64,000 bases of DNA from Monodelphis domestica (lineage: Eukaryota > Chordata > Mammalia > Didelphimorphia > Didelphidae): the NCBI RefSeq assembly GCF_027887165.1, contig NC_077232.1:5796410-5860409 (forward strand), in the 5' to 3' direction. The position numbers were made by a program, and so were the translations under genes. Below, piece after piece: positions 28,640-39,689 of the stretch; the stretch's first letter is position 1, and each line of letters starts with the position of its first letter. The notes under the pieces were generated by a model. The model saw only the letters and a program-made list of their open reading frames with translations, searched no databases and was not told where the DNA came from.

Positions 28640-28745
28640 TAACTGACCCTACCTCCAATAGACTGTGAACTCCTTAAAGGCAGGGACTGTCCCTCTTTAT
28701 TAACTATCTCATTGTAGTTGCTTAATAAATGGCTATTGGGTATGA
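28640..28745 (+). repeat. L2/MIR-type 3' tail
   Basis: GTGAACTCCTTAAAGGCAGG followed by TTGCTTAATAAATGGC is the usual 3' tail of these old repeats. Confidence 0.5.
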
Positions 28746-28929
28746 TAACGGGATTGGCACTAGGGTTCCTCAGGGTCAGCCCTGCTGCCTCCCACAAGTC
28801 ATCCCAAGACCAGAGATGGAGTGACCCCCCCCATGGTCAAGCAACTTCCCCAAGCAGTCTTCGCCCTCCCCACTCCCCAGCCCAGAAGAACAAAGTGCTC
28901 TTGGAGAAAGAATCAGGGCCACACTGGGG

Positions 28930-30521
28930 AGCCCTTCCCGCAACTTTATTTCCAAGGCCCTCTTCTCCCAGTGTTATAGCAAGAGAATAAAAAGAAAAAC
29001 AAAGCCCACCTGGTCCCTGGCTGCCTTGTGGGCTCCCCTGGTGACTTCTCTGCTGGGAGTGTTGCCTAGGAAAGGGTGACTGACGTCATGGAGACTTAAG
29101 CCCAGAGGAGGCGATTGCTTAAAGAGGCAGCTCAGATATTCCTGTGAATCTAGGACTAGAAGGGGGAGCAGCAAATGGGGCCCCCCAGGGTGGCTGGAGC
29201 TTAGGCGAGCCCAGGAAGAGAGGCAGCTTAGTTGGCGAGCCCTGAGCTAGGAGCTCCCACCATGGGCAAGTCAGTATACCTCTCTGGACCTCAGTTTCCC
29301 CTTTTGTAAAACAAGTGTGTTGGATTAGATGCTCTGGTAGGTCTGTTCCTGCTAAGTTCTAAATGCTACTGGGTCCATGACCTGTCTGAGACCTTGGCCT
29401 AGCCCCTTCCCCTCTGTGAGCCTCAGTTTCCCTGTATAAAATGAGGAGGTTGCTTGTTATTGAGGGCCCTCGCCAGTGTTGAAGATCTCGGATTTGGGCC
29501 TGACACTTCCACTCTAGGACTTTGGGCTCTCGGAATAGCCCCGGGCCCAGAAGCCCGTGGGTTCTTGCAGGGTTTCTGGGTCCCAGCAGCCATAAGTGGG
29601 TATAAAGTGGGGGAGGGTTACTCTGGGAGCAGACATGGTCCCAGTGGGCAGCCAAGCTATTAACACTGGGCTTGAGAGTAAGACTTGACCCAGGGCCGAC
29701 AGACCAGGGAGGGGCTAGTGTGTTGGCTGCTCTAGCTCTCGGTTCCAGGTCGCCCAAAGGTGCCCACACCCGGTCTGTTGGCGCAGGGTCTGAGGCCTGG
29801 GTGGGGGAGGACAGGAGGCCTGGGTCTGAGTTTAGGCCCTCCCAGCTGTTGGGAGGCTTAGGGGGCTGTTGCCACCCTCCTCCCCGCCACAATGTCTCTA
29901 CCAGAGGAGGGCAACGTCCGAGGGGACTGATGCTCCCTGGCCAGTATCCCCCCCAGGGCCTGGGCAGAGCCTTGGCCAGGGTCCTGGCTGTTTTGGAGAG
30001 TGGGCAGGCCCAGAGGAGGGGAGAAGAGGGACAGCTGATCTGGCCTTGGGGTTGTGAGGGAGGCAGAGCCAGCAGGGGAGGGAGAAGGGGGTGGGCGGCA
30101 GTCCCAGGCTCAGAGGGTGCCTTTTCCTCCTGGGGGAAGCTGAGGTGCACCTCAGGCATCAGGAAGGACTCTGGGTTGGGGAGGGAGGAAAGGAAGGGCC
30201 TGGAGCCCTGGAGGGCTGGGATAGGATGGGGCTGCCAGGTGGATCTCTAAACCGCCTCCCAGATAGATCCGGTTTGGCTCGCCCATCGAGGGGCCTTCTT
30301 AGCCAGAATTCTCTCCCTCTGCCTTGGTTCCCCATCCCAGCCCCACTCTGGCTTCCCAATGCCGGGGCCTCCGGGAAGCTCTGCCCTCTTCCTCCCAGAC
30401 TCGACCCTAGGGGTCCGGGCCCTCTCCAGACTCTGGGGAGCCCCCTCCTTCCCAGGCTGGGACCCCAATCCCCCTTCCTTCCCAAGCTAAGGACGGCCTT
30501 GCCCTACCCCCCCCCCCACTG
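28930..30521 (-). other. CARNS1: CARNS1 3' UTR (inferred)
   Basis: About 1.6 kb of mostly unique GC-rich sequence separates the CARNS1 stop codon from the first good minus-strand AATAAA (28945-28950). Human CARNS1 also has a long 3' UTR, from memory. MIR-like pieces lie at about 29262-29365 and 29380-29455 (+). Open frames here have no recognisable domain and are treated as non-coding. Confidence 0.5.
28945..28950 (-). terminator. CARNS1: Probable CARNS1 polyadenylation signal AATAAA
   Basis: TTTATT on the plus strand is the first AATAAA after the CARNS1 stop codon in nonrepetitive sequence. Confidence 0.5.
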
Positions 30522-31748
30522 CTATTTGAAATGAGACAAGAAATGGGCTACTGGATAGTTGGGGGCGTCGATGCCCAGCCCCTGGCAGAGACCGAGCAGG
30601 CGCTGCCTGGCCTCGCCGGGGCTGCCCCCGGCACAGGCGACGCTGCAGTAGGGCTCCTCGTACTCGCCGGGCACCAGCTCCTCCTCCAGCAGGTTGAGGC
30701 GGATGAGCCCCCGCTCGTGCAGGGCCTGCAGCGCCTCCCGGCTGGCCGTGGAGCTCAGCGCCTGCAGGTGCTGGGACACCACGCACATGACGCCCACCAG
30801 GTGCGCGCGGGCCCTGGGCCGGGCGGGCAGGGCGGGCGGGATGCCGCAGGCCACCATGGCGGCCGCCAGCAGCAGGTCCACCCCGTACAGCTCCTGGATC
30901 CAGTCGCGAAGGTAGAAGCCGCCCATGCGGGGGTTGATCTCGATGAGCCGCGGCCCGGAGGCCGTCAGCTTCATCTCCACGTTGAAGACGCCGTCCAGCA
31001 GGCCGCAGCCCAGGCAGCACTGGTAGGCGGCCTGGATCAGCTGGGCCTCCCGCTCCGGGGCCAGCCCGGTGGGCATGCAGGCCGCCGTCTCCGTGAAGCC
31101 CGGGAGCCGGGTCGGGCCGTTGTCGGAGACGAAGGCCCCCAGCAGCCTCCCCGAGAAGATGACCACGTCCACGTCGTGCTCCGTGCCCGCCACGAACTCC
31201 ATGAGCAGCATGGCATTGCCCCAGCCCAGCCCGATGCCCGGGTGGTCGGCCTCCCCCCGCAGGTCCTGGGAGATCCTGGCGAAGTGCGCCCGGCACTGGG
31301 AGGCGTCCTCCACCAGCCGCACGCCCACCGCCCCAGCCCCGAACTCCAGCTTCATGACGCCGGGCAGCGGCACCGAGCGGGCGGCGCGCTCCACGTCGTC
31401 GGGGGCCTGCAGCGGGCAGCAGGGCACGGCGTAGAGGGAGGGCGCGGGCCAGCGCGGGCCGCGGCACTGCAGCAGGTGAGCCTGCGTCTGGCTCTTCTGC
31501 TTGGCCAGGCTCATGGCAGCGGGGGGGCAGCCGCGGAGGCCCAGCTCCTCGCACAGCAAGGCTGTCAGCACCAGGCAGTCGTCCCAGTAAGAGAGGCAGC
31601 CGTCCAGCTGCAGGCCTCGGGCCCGCACGACTTCTGCCAGGTGCCGGGCATTCTCTTCGTCCTTCCGGTGCTCGGTCACGTCGAAGTGGATGAACGTCTG
31701 GACCAGCTGGGAGGCAAAGTGGTTGGGGTCCGACTCTACCAGGTGGAG
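30522..31748 (-). CDS. CARNS1: CARNS1 last exon (ATP-grasp catalytic half)
   Basis: This 1227-bp exon in phase 0 starts LHLVESDPNHF after CTCTCAG and ends at TAG (30524-30522). It is CpG-rich, which opens long antisense frames (for example plus strand 30531-31853) that are shadows. Confidence 0.93.
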   Translation of the reverse strand, partial: LHLVESDPNHFASQLVQTFIHFDVTEHRKDEENARHLAEVVRARGLQLDGCLSYWDDCLVLTALLCEELGLRGCPPAAMSLAKQKSQTQAHLLQCRGPRWPAPSLYAVPCCPLQAPDDVERAARSVPLPGVMKLEFGAGAVGVRLVEDASQCRAHFARISQDLRGEADHPGIGLGWGNAMLLMEFVAGTEHDVDVVIFSGRLLGAFVSDNGPTRLPGFTETAACMPTGLAPEREAQLIQAAYQCCLGCGLLDGVFNVEMKLTASGPRLIEINPRMGGFYLRDWIQELYGVDLLLAAAMVACGIPPALPARPRARAHLVGVMCVVSQHLQALSSTASREALQALHERGLIRLNLLEEELVPGEYEEPYCSVACAGGSPGEARQRLLGLCQGLGIDAPNYPVAHFLSHFK

Positions 31749-34700
31749 CTGAGAGAACAGAGGACCGAGGCTGTGGCCTCCACTGCCCAGCCGGCCCCTC
31801 TCATCCCTTCCCTGCTTAACCTCCCTGTTCAGGGCTCCAGGCCCTGGGCCTAGGTCGGGAAGGCCTGGAACCGCTAACCTCAGCTGCCGCTTGACTCAGT
31901 TTCCTCACCTGTAAAATGGGGTAGCCATGGCACCTACCTCCCTGGGCTGTGGTGAGGCTCAAATGAGATCCTATTTGTAAAGCACTTAGCGCCGGGCGGG
32001 CACAGAGTAGGCACTAAACCAATGCCCGGCTCCTTCCTTCCCTCCTTTTTCCTTCCTGGAAGCCAGGACACACAGGGGTAGTTTGAGGACCAAGAAGAGA
32101 AGAGAAGGCTCGGTGGGTAAGGAGGAAGGGCCGCTGGCGGCCGCTGGGCCTCCCAGGGCCCAACTAGGAGTGACGGGGAGGAGCTGCGGGGAGGGCCCAA
32201 GAGGAGAAGGGGCCGCCTCGGGGACCAGCGAGGCCTTCCAGCCTTGGACGGGCCGCTTCCAGTCTGGCCTCTCCTGGAAACCCCTCTCGTCTTTAGACCG
32301 GGCTCCTTCGGGCTGCCTGGGCAGGCGGGATGCCAGCACTTCCGGGACGGGGGCGGGGGAGGCGGCCGGGGTCCTTCACCTGCCCACCGGCTTTCCAGGG
32401 TCAAGAACTGCCTTCTGCAGCCCGGCTGCCGCGGGACCTTAGACCCTCTTGCCCCTGTCTAGGATGAGCCCGCCAGCCTGGAGGCGAGGGAGGGTGGGAG
32501 GGCAGCGCAAAGCCACGGGCCCTAGATGTCTCCTGAAAAGGGAGGCCGGGTGGACAGTTCCCTCGTCTTGCTCCCGTCCGGTCCCCGCCGGGCTGGGCCA
32601 CGCCCCACGCCCTCCATTGGCGCTCTACCTGCCATGGCCACGCCCCACGCCCAGACCCTCCTTCCATTGGCTCGGCGCCTGCGTGAGCCACGCCCCCTCA
32701 CCTTGAGCCCGTAGTCCCGGGCCGCTTCCCACACGAACTTCTTGCTGTAGCCACCTGCGCCCACCACCAGCAGGTGCTTTCCCTCCATGAGGTGACGCGC
32801 CGAGCGCCGCAGCATGGTCTCCACCAGGGGCCCCGCGGCCGCCCACTGGCAGCGCTGGCCGCGCCGAGCCCACTGGCCCTCCAAGAGCCCGCAGGCCTCC
32901 AGGCACAGGCTGCTGTTGAGCTCCAGGAGCACTGGGCTCAGCGAGCCTCCTGGGCCCACGGGCGTCAGCGCCATGTCCACGCCTGCTGGGGCCGAAAAGG
33001 AGCTCGAGGTCAGAGAGGCCCCCAGGAGCGCCTCCTCTCCAGTCCCGGAGATCCTACCAAGGCCCATGTGGGCCAGTTGTTCCCAGGTCCCCGGGGCGGG
33101 GCGCAAAAGGCACCATCCAGAAACCAGGGCAACCCTGGGGGCTGCCGGGAGGCCCAGAAGCCCGTCCCCTTCAACTGCCCCAGGCCTGGGAGGCCACAGA
33201 CCCCACTTGGCCCCACTCCAACGTGTGTGCCCCGGGTCCGAGGCCTGGAGCCCTGGGCCTGGGACACGGGATCTCCCCGAAGTTGCTGCCTGGGAGCCAG
33301 AGAGCAGCGGTGATGGCATCGGGGATGCCCCCCTCGGGAGCTCTGGGCCGCGGCCCCCTCCGCTCCCCTCCCGCCTCACCTAGGACATCGGTCTGTGCTT
33401 GGCGGCCGCCCCGATGCTCCGGGCTCAGCGTGGCCTCCAGCGCGAGCACGGCGTCCAGCGCAGCCTCGGCCGCTTCCTGCACGCGGCGCCGCAGCGCTTC
33501 CACTGTGGCGGGCTCGCTCAACCCACAGGCGGCCAGAGCAGTGTCCAGGCTTTGAGGCAGGGCGGCCTGGTGCCGCAGGGGCTGCTCCTGCCGGCCCACT
33601 CTGCACACCATCTGGGGGCCGGCCAGGGGCGCCGTCAGCCCTCTCCTCACTCCCCAGCCGGCCCCCTCCTCCCAGGGCCCCCCACCTGCCTGGGAGCCCG
33701 AGGGGGATGCGTCCGGGCTGTGGTTCTTCTGCCCTCACAAACCTTCACTGGCTCCCTACTGCCCTGTGAGAAGGTCCTTCCCTCAAGGCCTGTCAGCTTG
33801 GTCCCTACTTCCCCTTTCCTGGGGGCCTTCCTGGGTCTCCCCGGAGTGAGCCCTGGGGCCACCCCTGTCCCCCATCCGGGAGCCAGCTCATTTGGCCGGC
33901 TGGGATAGCCTTTGTGGTCCAAGCCCAGCCTCTGCCTGAAATGCTTTCCCTCCGTGCTCCTGGGGGCCCACAGAGCAGAGGAAGGGGGGGAGATGAAGCC
34001 AGGTCCTCTGGACAGGGAGAGTGCAGAGGCCAAGAACTGGGTTCAAATCCTGCTCCCATTCTCCCTATTGGCATAATCTTGGGCAAGTGCCTTGGCTGGC
34101 CTCAATGGCCCCTGAGGTCCCTTCTGGATTGATCTGACAGCCGCTGGCCTCCCTCCCCGAGTGCCCCTCTTGTCTGCCTGCCTGCCTGCCAGAATAAGCT
34201 TCTTTCTGGGCCTCCGGGTTGTTTTTTCTGCGCCGGGTGGAGCTGGGAACAAGCCCCGGGTGCCTTCTCCCTCCCCTACCAGCAGAGCCCAAGGCTGGGC
34301 CCCGAGGGTTTGGGGCGCTTCTGGCCTGGCCGACCCCAGAAATGGACCAGAGGAGGTGCCCCGACCTTCCCGTCCCCCCCCCTCTACCCGAGGGACTTCC
34401 TGTGGGCAGGCAGCCCTAGTGTGCCCCCTGCTAGGAGGGGCATCGAGAAGGGGGGCCCCTCCTTACCTGGCTGGTCAGAGGCCGGTCCCCCTGGGTCCTG
34501 CACACCACAGCACAGACCCGAATGGCCAGCTCTGGCAGAAACAAGAACAACCATAAGGAATCCGGCAGCAGACACCGAGAGGCGACTGCTTGCTTCCTCC
34601 CTTTTGGGACCTGCCGGTTTTGTGGTGGCACATAGAACTCTCCTCGTGGAATCTCCCTCTGCCCGTGCAGACTGGCACCTTGCCAAGGGCTGCCCGAGAC

Positions 34701-37700
34701 CCTAAAGGACGGGCCCAAATGGCTTGGCAGTGTGTGCCCGAGGCGGGTTCTGGCCCTTGGTCTTTCTCACTCCAAGGCTAGCTCTCAGGCAAAGGTCAGG
34801 CCCATTTTGCAGGTGAAGAAACAGAGACTCAGAGCTATGACGATTTGCCCGTGACCATAGCAGCTAGTAAGGGTCTGAGTTGGGATTTGAACCCAGTACT
34901 CTGTCTACTAGGGCACAGGGGTTCACCGTGTGGAGCCAAATCCTCTTTGCCAATGAGAAAAAATGAAGGCGAGGAGCACCGAACCAGCCAAGCTGTCCTG
35001 CCAAGTCTTCAGATTCTGGGCTGGGGCCCAGGACCCAGAACCCGGGACCCGGGACCCGGGACCAAGGGCTCGCTGGGGAGCAACTCTTACCCGGCTGGGA
35101 TGGGAGGCTCCTGGAGGCTGCAGGCTGGAGGACCTGGACTGGAGGACACACAGCCTCCACGAGGATGCTCTCCTCCTCCTCCAGCTTCTCCAGCAGGGCC
35201 AGCACAGCTCGTACCACGGCCCCCGGATCAGACCTGGGATGCAGGCTCATGGCATGGCTCCCATGCCAGCGCCAGCCCCCGGGCTTCACTGCCACCTGAG
35301 GAGGTAGATGGGAATCAGGGAGGGGAGCCCTGGCAGCCCTCTCAGTTCTCCTGGCCATGCTTTCAGATTACACATGATGGGGGAGCTGCTGCTCTGCTTT
35401 ACTTCCCTGAAGGAACTCATAGCTCTGGACTCCCCCTCCTCCCCCATGGAAAACAAAAGCCCCCAAAGTCCTCATGACAACTGATGTGGTAGACTGAGAG
35501 CTGGGACCTCCAAAGCCTTCTAGCCCAACCCTCTCCCTTTTACAGATCAGGAAACTCAATCTCAGAGAAGTTGGGTGACTTGTCCAAGGTCCCACATGTA
35601 GGTGGCAGAGTTGAGATTTGAACTCGGATCTGGGGACTCCACAATCTGCTTTCTTTCTTTGTACTAGAGCATATTGTGTGTCAGCTTACCTGAGTCTCAC
35701 AATAACCATGGGAGGTAGGCCTGCATGTGTTAACCCCATTTTACAGAGGAGACAACTGAGGCTCAGGAAAGTCATGACCTGCCTAATGTCCTCCAGCTAA
35801 GGAGTGGAAGCAGTGAGATTTGAATTCAGGGCTTGCTGTCCAGCATTCTCTCCACTCCCCCATATGATTAACTTTGCTCCCTGGCACTAATTCCATACAT
35901 CTCTCTGCCCATCAAAATAGGAAGGTGCCCATCCTTCTGGGTGTCTTCAAGACCTTCAGCTCTCTGGGATCATTTGAAATCCCCGAATCCCGGAAACCAC
36001 CATCCCCAGACACACATGGGGCACAGCCGGGGGCTGGGGAAGACCCCTGAGGCCGTGGAGCCCTGCCCCTTCATTTTACAGGTGAGGAAACTGAGGCTGC
36101 CAGAGTCAGAGGGCCATTTCACTGACTGGCGCCTGGCAGGTGGCCTCTGGCTTACTCCTGGATCTCCACAGCTTTGTTCCTGGGAGCTCCTCTCAGGGCT
36201 GGGGCTGTGCTCTTGTCCCAGTTGGGCAGGGTGCCCAGCACCCAGCAGGCACTTAATACATGTTTGTGGCTTCACTGACTTGCCCAAGGTCACCCGTCTA
36301 GGTAGGGGGCAAAGCCAGCTGCCCCCCCCCCGGCCCCCCTGCCTGGCTAGCTCAGGTTCTCCCGCCTCTCCCAATCCCCAGAGCTCTTGGTACCTGGTGG
36401 GCATCTCCCAGGGTGCCAAGCTGGAGAAAGGTCTCCACTTCCTCCTCCACCAGCCCCTCCTGCCCCTCCTTGCCGCTGAGCTCCACCCGACGCAGGTTCT
36501 GGGTGCTGGCCTGGCCCCGAAGCTGCTGGGGGGGCTTGTAGGTCAGGGCCAGGGTGGCAGGCACGGCCACCTTGCCCCCCTGGGCCAGGAGCTGCCTGGT
36601 GAGCAGCCGGTCCTCCAGGAGGCGGGCCAGCTCCGCCGAGCTTCCCAGGGGGCAGCCCACCTCCCTGCTCAGCTCGGCCACCTCCCGGCCTCGACCGGCC
36701 CGGGGGCCCAGCTCCCCGAGGAAGTAGGTGACCCGCCGGGGGGGCACAAACTCCTCCAGGAAGGTCAGGCCCCCTGGGTGGAACGCCACAGCCTTGGAGA
36801 CCAGCAGGCTCGCCTCCGCTGGTCTTCCGGCCGCGGGCACTTTGGTGAGCCAGGACGGAGACAGACACAAGAGCAGGTTCCCTGGGAGCAAGAGAGGAGG
36901 AAGGACGTTGGGGAGGAGGCCCCGAGGGCTTCCCATGGACCCAGCCTGGGAGAGGACCCGTCGGACAGATTCTCCAAGGCCACAGGCTGGCACAGGTGCC
37001 AGGCTCCCACGTGCCCGCCCAGCTCCCATGTCTCCTCTGCTAGCCGGGGCTCACTGAGGGCAGGCAGGGAAGGGGTTTTGCCTCTCATGTGAGCCCTGGC
37101 ACTTAGCCTGGTGCCTGGTGTGGAGCAGGGGCTCCCTGGCCGGCTGGCAGACCTGAGCCCCCTTCAGGAAGGCCTCCCTGGTCTCCAGCACCCCGGGAAG
37201 GAATCCCCAGCTGTCTGGTCAGGAATGCCCAGCAGCTGCCTGGCTTGGGTATTTTGGGACTCTTGCCTGCCCTTTCCATAGGTCAGCCTTGCCATGGGGA
37301 GAGCGGGGGGAGGGGAGGGGAAGAGGAGGGGGGGCTGAGCCTGGGTGGCTCCCCAGCCTGAAGGTCACCTACCTGGGCTCTGGGCCCCGCCCTCCAGCAG
37401 CACAGAGAAGAAGGAACTTGGGGAGCCCAGAAGGCACATGGTCACCTCCATCCCAGGGCAGCCTGGGGGAAGAGCAGTGTGTTCTGTTCCCCTCTCGTTG
37501 TTCCTCTGCCCCCCCTCGCACCCAGGCCTGTCTGGAAGAGAGTTGGCCGGCCTCTTGTGCGATGCCCGTCCCCAGCCCTTCCTGCGCGGAAGGCTCACCC
37601 TGACGAGGCTCCAGAGTGCGGTCCACAGTCTCGGGCAGGCCTGCCTGCTGCAAGCAGCTCTGCAACAAGTTGTAGTAGAAGGTGGTCCATGCCCGGGCAG

Positions 37701-39578
37701 CACCGTCTTCAGGGGAGCTCTTGCAGTTCAGGCTCACATCCTGGCGCCAAGAGCCCAGGAGGGGGCCTCTTGGGGGCAGCTCTGGGCCCCCATGCTGATC
37801 CCCTTCTTCCTCCAGGTCCTTGGAGCCTGCAGGGTGGGCCAGATCTGGGCGTAGCTGGTCTAAGGAAAGCTTCATGGGGAGAGGTTCAGGTTGGGCAGGA
37901 GGGGGAAGGGACAGGCAGATCTTGGGGGACCCCAAGGGAGACCTGGCCACCTGTGGAGAGGGGATCCAGGAAACAGGGACCAGATGGGGATATTGAGCCT
38001 TCAAACATTTATTAGGCACCTACTGTGTGCAGGGCCTGAGCTGGGGGTGAGGGCCACACAAAAGGGCTTTCTAGGTCAGAACCTTAGAGATTATAGAAGC
38101 CAGCCTCATTTTACAGATGGGGAAACTGAGGCCAGAGAGGGCAAAGGTCTTGCCCAAATGCACACAGGTGGTGAGAGGGTACAAGAAGATCCACAAAGGA
38201 AGGAGTTTTCATCTTTCATTCAGAGGGGGCGGGTGCCCCCCAAGGGGAAAGGGAAGGTGAGAGCAAGATGTCTAAGACCAGGGTTGGCATCCCCCAAAGG
38301 AAGATGGGCAGGGCTGAAGACCCTGCCAAAAATGGTGCAAAAGGGTATTCCCACTAGATTAAAAACAACATCACCCTGACTGTCCAGCTTAGGATCAATA
38401 CTGGCCACGGGCGTAAAGTGACTTGCCAATCAATGGTCACACAGCTAGGAAGTGTCTGAGGCCAAATTTGAACCCAGGACCTCTTTAAGCTTGGCTCTCA
38501 ATCCACTGAGCCACCCAGCTGCCTCCTTCCTACTAGATTAAAAAAAGAAATCAAATTGGGGAAATGTTTTACAAAACCAAGCCCAGAGGGGAAGCTTGGC
38601 TGGTGAAAAGCCTGGGGTAGAGTCAGGGAGGCTTTGGCCCAACCCCCCACCCCACCCTCTACCAATATTTGCCAGATGAAGGATCTGAGACAGGCCCCCC
38701 CCCCAATCAGGCAATCCCCCACTATCTAGCTGTATGAGGGAGGATAAATCATTGCAAGTCTCTGAGACTCTGGGCCCTCCTCTAGGAATTGGGGAGGTTG
38801 GATTCCTACTGCCTTTGGGATGACCCTGCTATCTTGTTTAGCCTGGTGATGTGTTGTTTACCCTCCTTTGTAAAATGAGGGAAACTAAGGCACTAGGGAG
38901 CATGACTGGCTCAGGGTCATTCAGCTAAGAAGTGTGTGGTAGGACTGAAAAAGATCTTTCCGACACTCTTCCTCTCCACTGGGCACCCTGAATGAGGCAC
39001 AGCCCCTGCTTACAGCCCTGGGTGAGAAATGTTGCCAGGGCTAGAAGCAATGGGTACAACAGCCAAATGTAGCATCCATAGCTGGGGAAGCTCCCTAGCA
39101 ATGGAAGCTGCTCAAAGAGCGGCCTCCTAAGGTAGTGAGTTCCCCATCCCTGAAAGTCTGCAAGCAAAGGCTGGATGTGTGGGGATCCTTGTTCAGTGAT
39201 GACTTGGGCTCTTGGGTCCCTTCTCCCCATTCAGAAATCTCCTGGTTCCATGAGGCAGGAGGCAGCAGCTCCCGCACCACCTGTGAGACCCATCACTACC
39301 CTCCTGGGCTCCACATGACAAATGGGAACATCGTGCTCTTCCTGCCTCCCTTCCAAGTGTCAGGAGGTTGGGGGGGCCGGAAGTTGGCCCGATCTTCCCT
39401 TACTCTGGATTCCGGGAAATGGAATTTCCGGGGGCTCCGGAGGAGGCTGGAGCCCTAGAGCCGAGCCAGCCTGGGGGAGGGGAGGGAACTCAGCTGGGAG
39501 CACCTTCAGGGCCTGGGGGAGGGGCCAGGGAGGATCAGAGAGGAGGGAGGAGAGGGAGAGGGAGAGGGAACTCACCAT
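30522..39578 (-). CDS. CARNS1: CARNS1, carnosine synthase 1 (ATP-grasp ligase)
   Basis: Coding exons, 5' to 3': probable 39578-39576 (ATG only), 37950-37599, 37462-37373, 36881-36394, 35295-35091, 34531-34467, 33611-33380, 32982-32702, 31748-30522. All phases agree. The product is 980 residues from the micro-exon ATG, or 954 from an internal Met at 37875 (MKLSLDQLRP). The family joins beta-alanine or GABA to histidine using ATP, making carnosine or homocarnosine in cytosol of muscle and brain. Seen in it: ETVDRTLEPRQGCPG, AVAFHPGGLTFLEEFVPPRR, LLVVGAGGYSKKFVWEAA (nucleotide-fold glycines), and in the last exon the ATP-grasp parts PLPGVMKLEFGAGAVG and RLIEINPRMGGFYLRDW (metal ligands Glu and Asn). 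It ends VAHFLSHFK, as in human. The 409-codon last exon holds the whole C-terminal catalytic fold. Upstream is a TATA promoter. Confidence 0.95.
31885..32035 (+). repeat. MIR/CORE-SINE piece in the last CARNS1 intron
   Basis: CAGTTTCCTCACCTGTAAAA, then CTGTGGTGAGGCTCAAATGA and an AAAGCACTTAGC tail mark a plus-strand 3' half. Confidence 0.6.
32595..32700 (-). promoter_or_regulatory. CARNS1: Intronic promoter-like module in CARNS1 (paired CCAAT and CACCC/GC boxes)
   Basis: Just downstream of the penultimate exon, a unit of CCACGCCCCACGCCC plus CCATTGG occurs twice, with the units about 40-50 bases apart, and a third CCACGCCCC follows. On the minus strand (gene sense) these read as two CCAAT boxes and several GGGCGTGG boxes. 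It could drive a short transcript containing only the last exon, or be a regulatory duplication; neither is shown. Confidence 0.35.
33730..33985 (+). repeat. L2-like fragment in a CARNS1 intron
   Basis: CCTTCACTGGCTCCCTACTG and GCCTGAAATGCTTTCCCTCC resemble L2 3' sequence. A MIR-like piece follows at about 34030-34135 (+). Confidence 0.5.
34795..34925 (-). repeat. MIR-like SINE
   Basis: Minus-strand copy: ATTTTGCAGGTGAAGAAACA, then GCTAGTAAGGGTCTGA and ATTTGAACCCAGTACTC. Confidence 0.6.
35495..35860 (-). repeat. Two tandem MIR-like SINEs in the intron before CARNS1 exon 35295-35091
   Basis: Copies at about 35495-35640 and 35690-35860, both minus strand (TTTTACAGATCAGGAAACTC and TTTTACAGAGGAGACAACTG). 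Confidence 0.6.
38000..38190 (-). repeat. MIR-like SINE
   Basis: CATTTTACAGATGGGGAAAC and GAGGCCAGAGAGG mark a minus-strand MIR core. The left part (TTATTAGGCACCTACTGTGT) is its usual extension. Confidence 0.55.
38362..38526 (-). repeat. Marsupial SINE with target duplication
   Basis: Minus-strand copy flanked by a repeated CTAGATTAAAAA (about 38348-38360 and 38533-38545). Confidence 0.8.
38800..39200 (-). repeat. Old repeat debris (MIR, then an L3/CR1-like piece)
   Basis: About 38860-38945 has a MIR core (AAATGAGGGAAACTAAGGCA). About 39000-39180 (AAGGTAGTGAGTTCCCCATC, then GTCTGCAAGCAAAGGCTGGA) resembles a widespread amniote repeat I cannot name with certainty. Confidence 0.4.
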
Positions 39579-39594
39579 CTTGTAGATGAAGTGG
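39576..39594 (-). CDS. CARNS1: Candidate 19-nt CARNS1 micro-exon ending in the start codon
   Basis: On the minus strand, CTCTCTGGCTCAG precedes a 19-base exon that ends CAAGATG directly before GTGAGT. Spliced to the exon at 37950 it gives ATG GTG GCC with A at -3 and G at +4, a strong Kozak context, and joins in frame (MVARSPLGSPK). Exon 1 contains no ATG, so this would be the first ATG of the mRNA. One non-coding exon, one micro-exon and eight large exons give ten exons, which I recall as the human count. Without transcript data the exon is a prediction. Confidence 0.55.
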
Positions 39595-39689
39595 CTGAGC
39601 CAGAGAGAAGAGGGAGAGAGGAGAGCATTTCAGCAATATGTGGACAGTCCTGGAGCCCCTTCCCCAGCCAGTGTGCCCAAGCTGTGTCC

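Noticed and set aside
29359-30159. Minus-strand open frame of about 266 codons after CARNS1
   Set aside because: It lies in the inferred CARNS1 3' UTR, is Pro/Leu/Ser-rich, and has no recognisable domain.
30531-31853. Long plus-strand open frame opposite the CARNS1 last exon (about 440 codons)
   Set aside because: It is a GC-rich antisense shadow of a firmly identified coding exon, and I recognise no domain in it.
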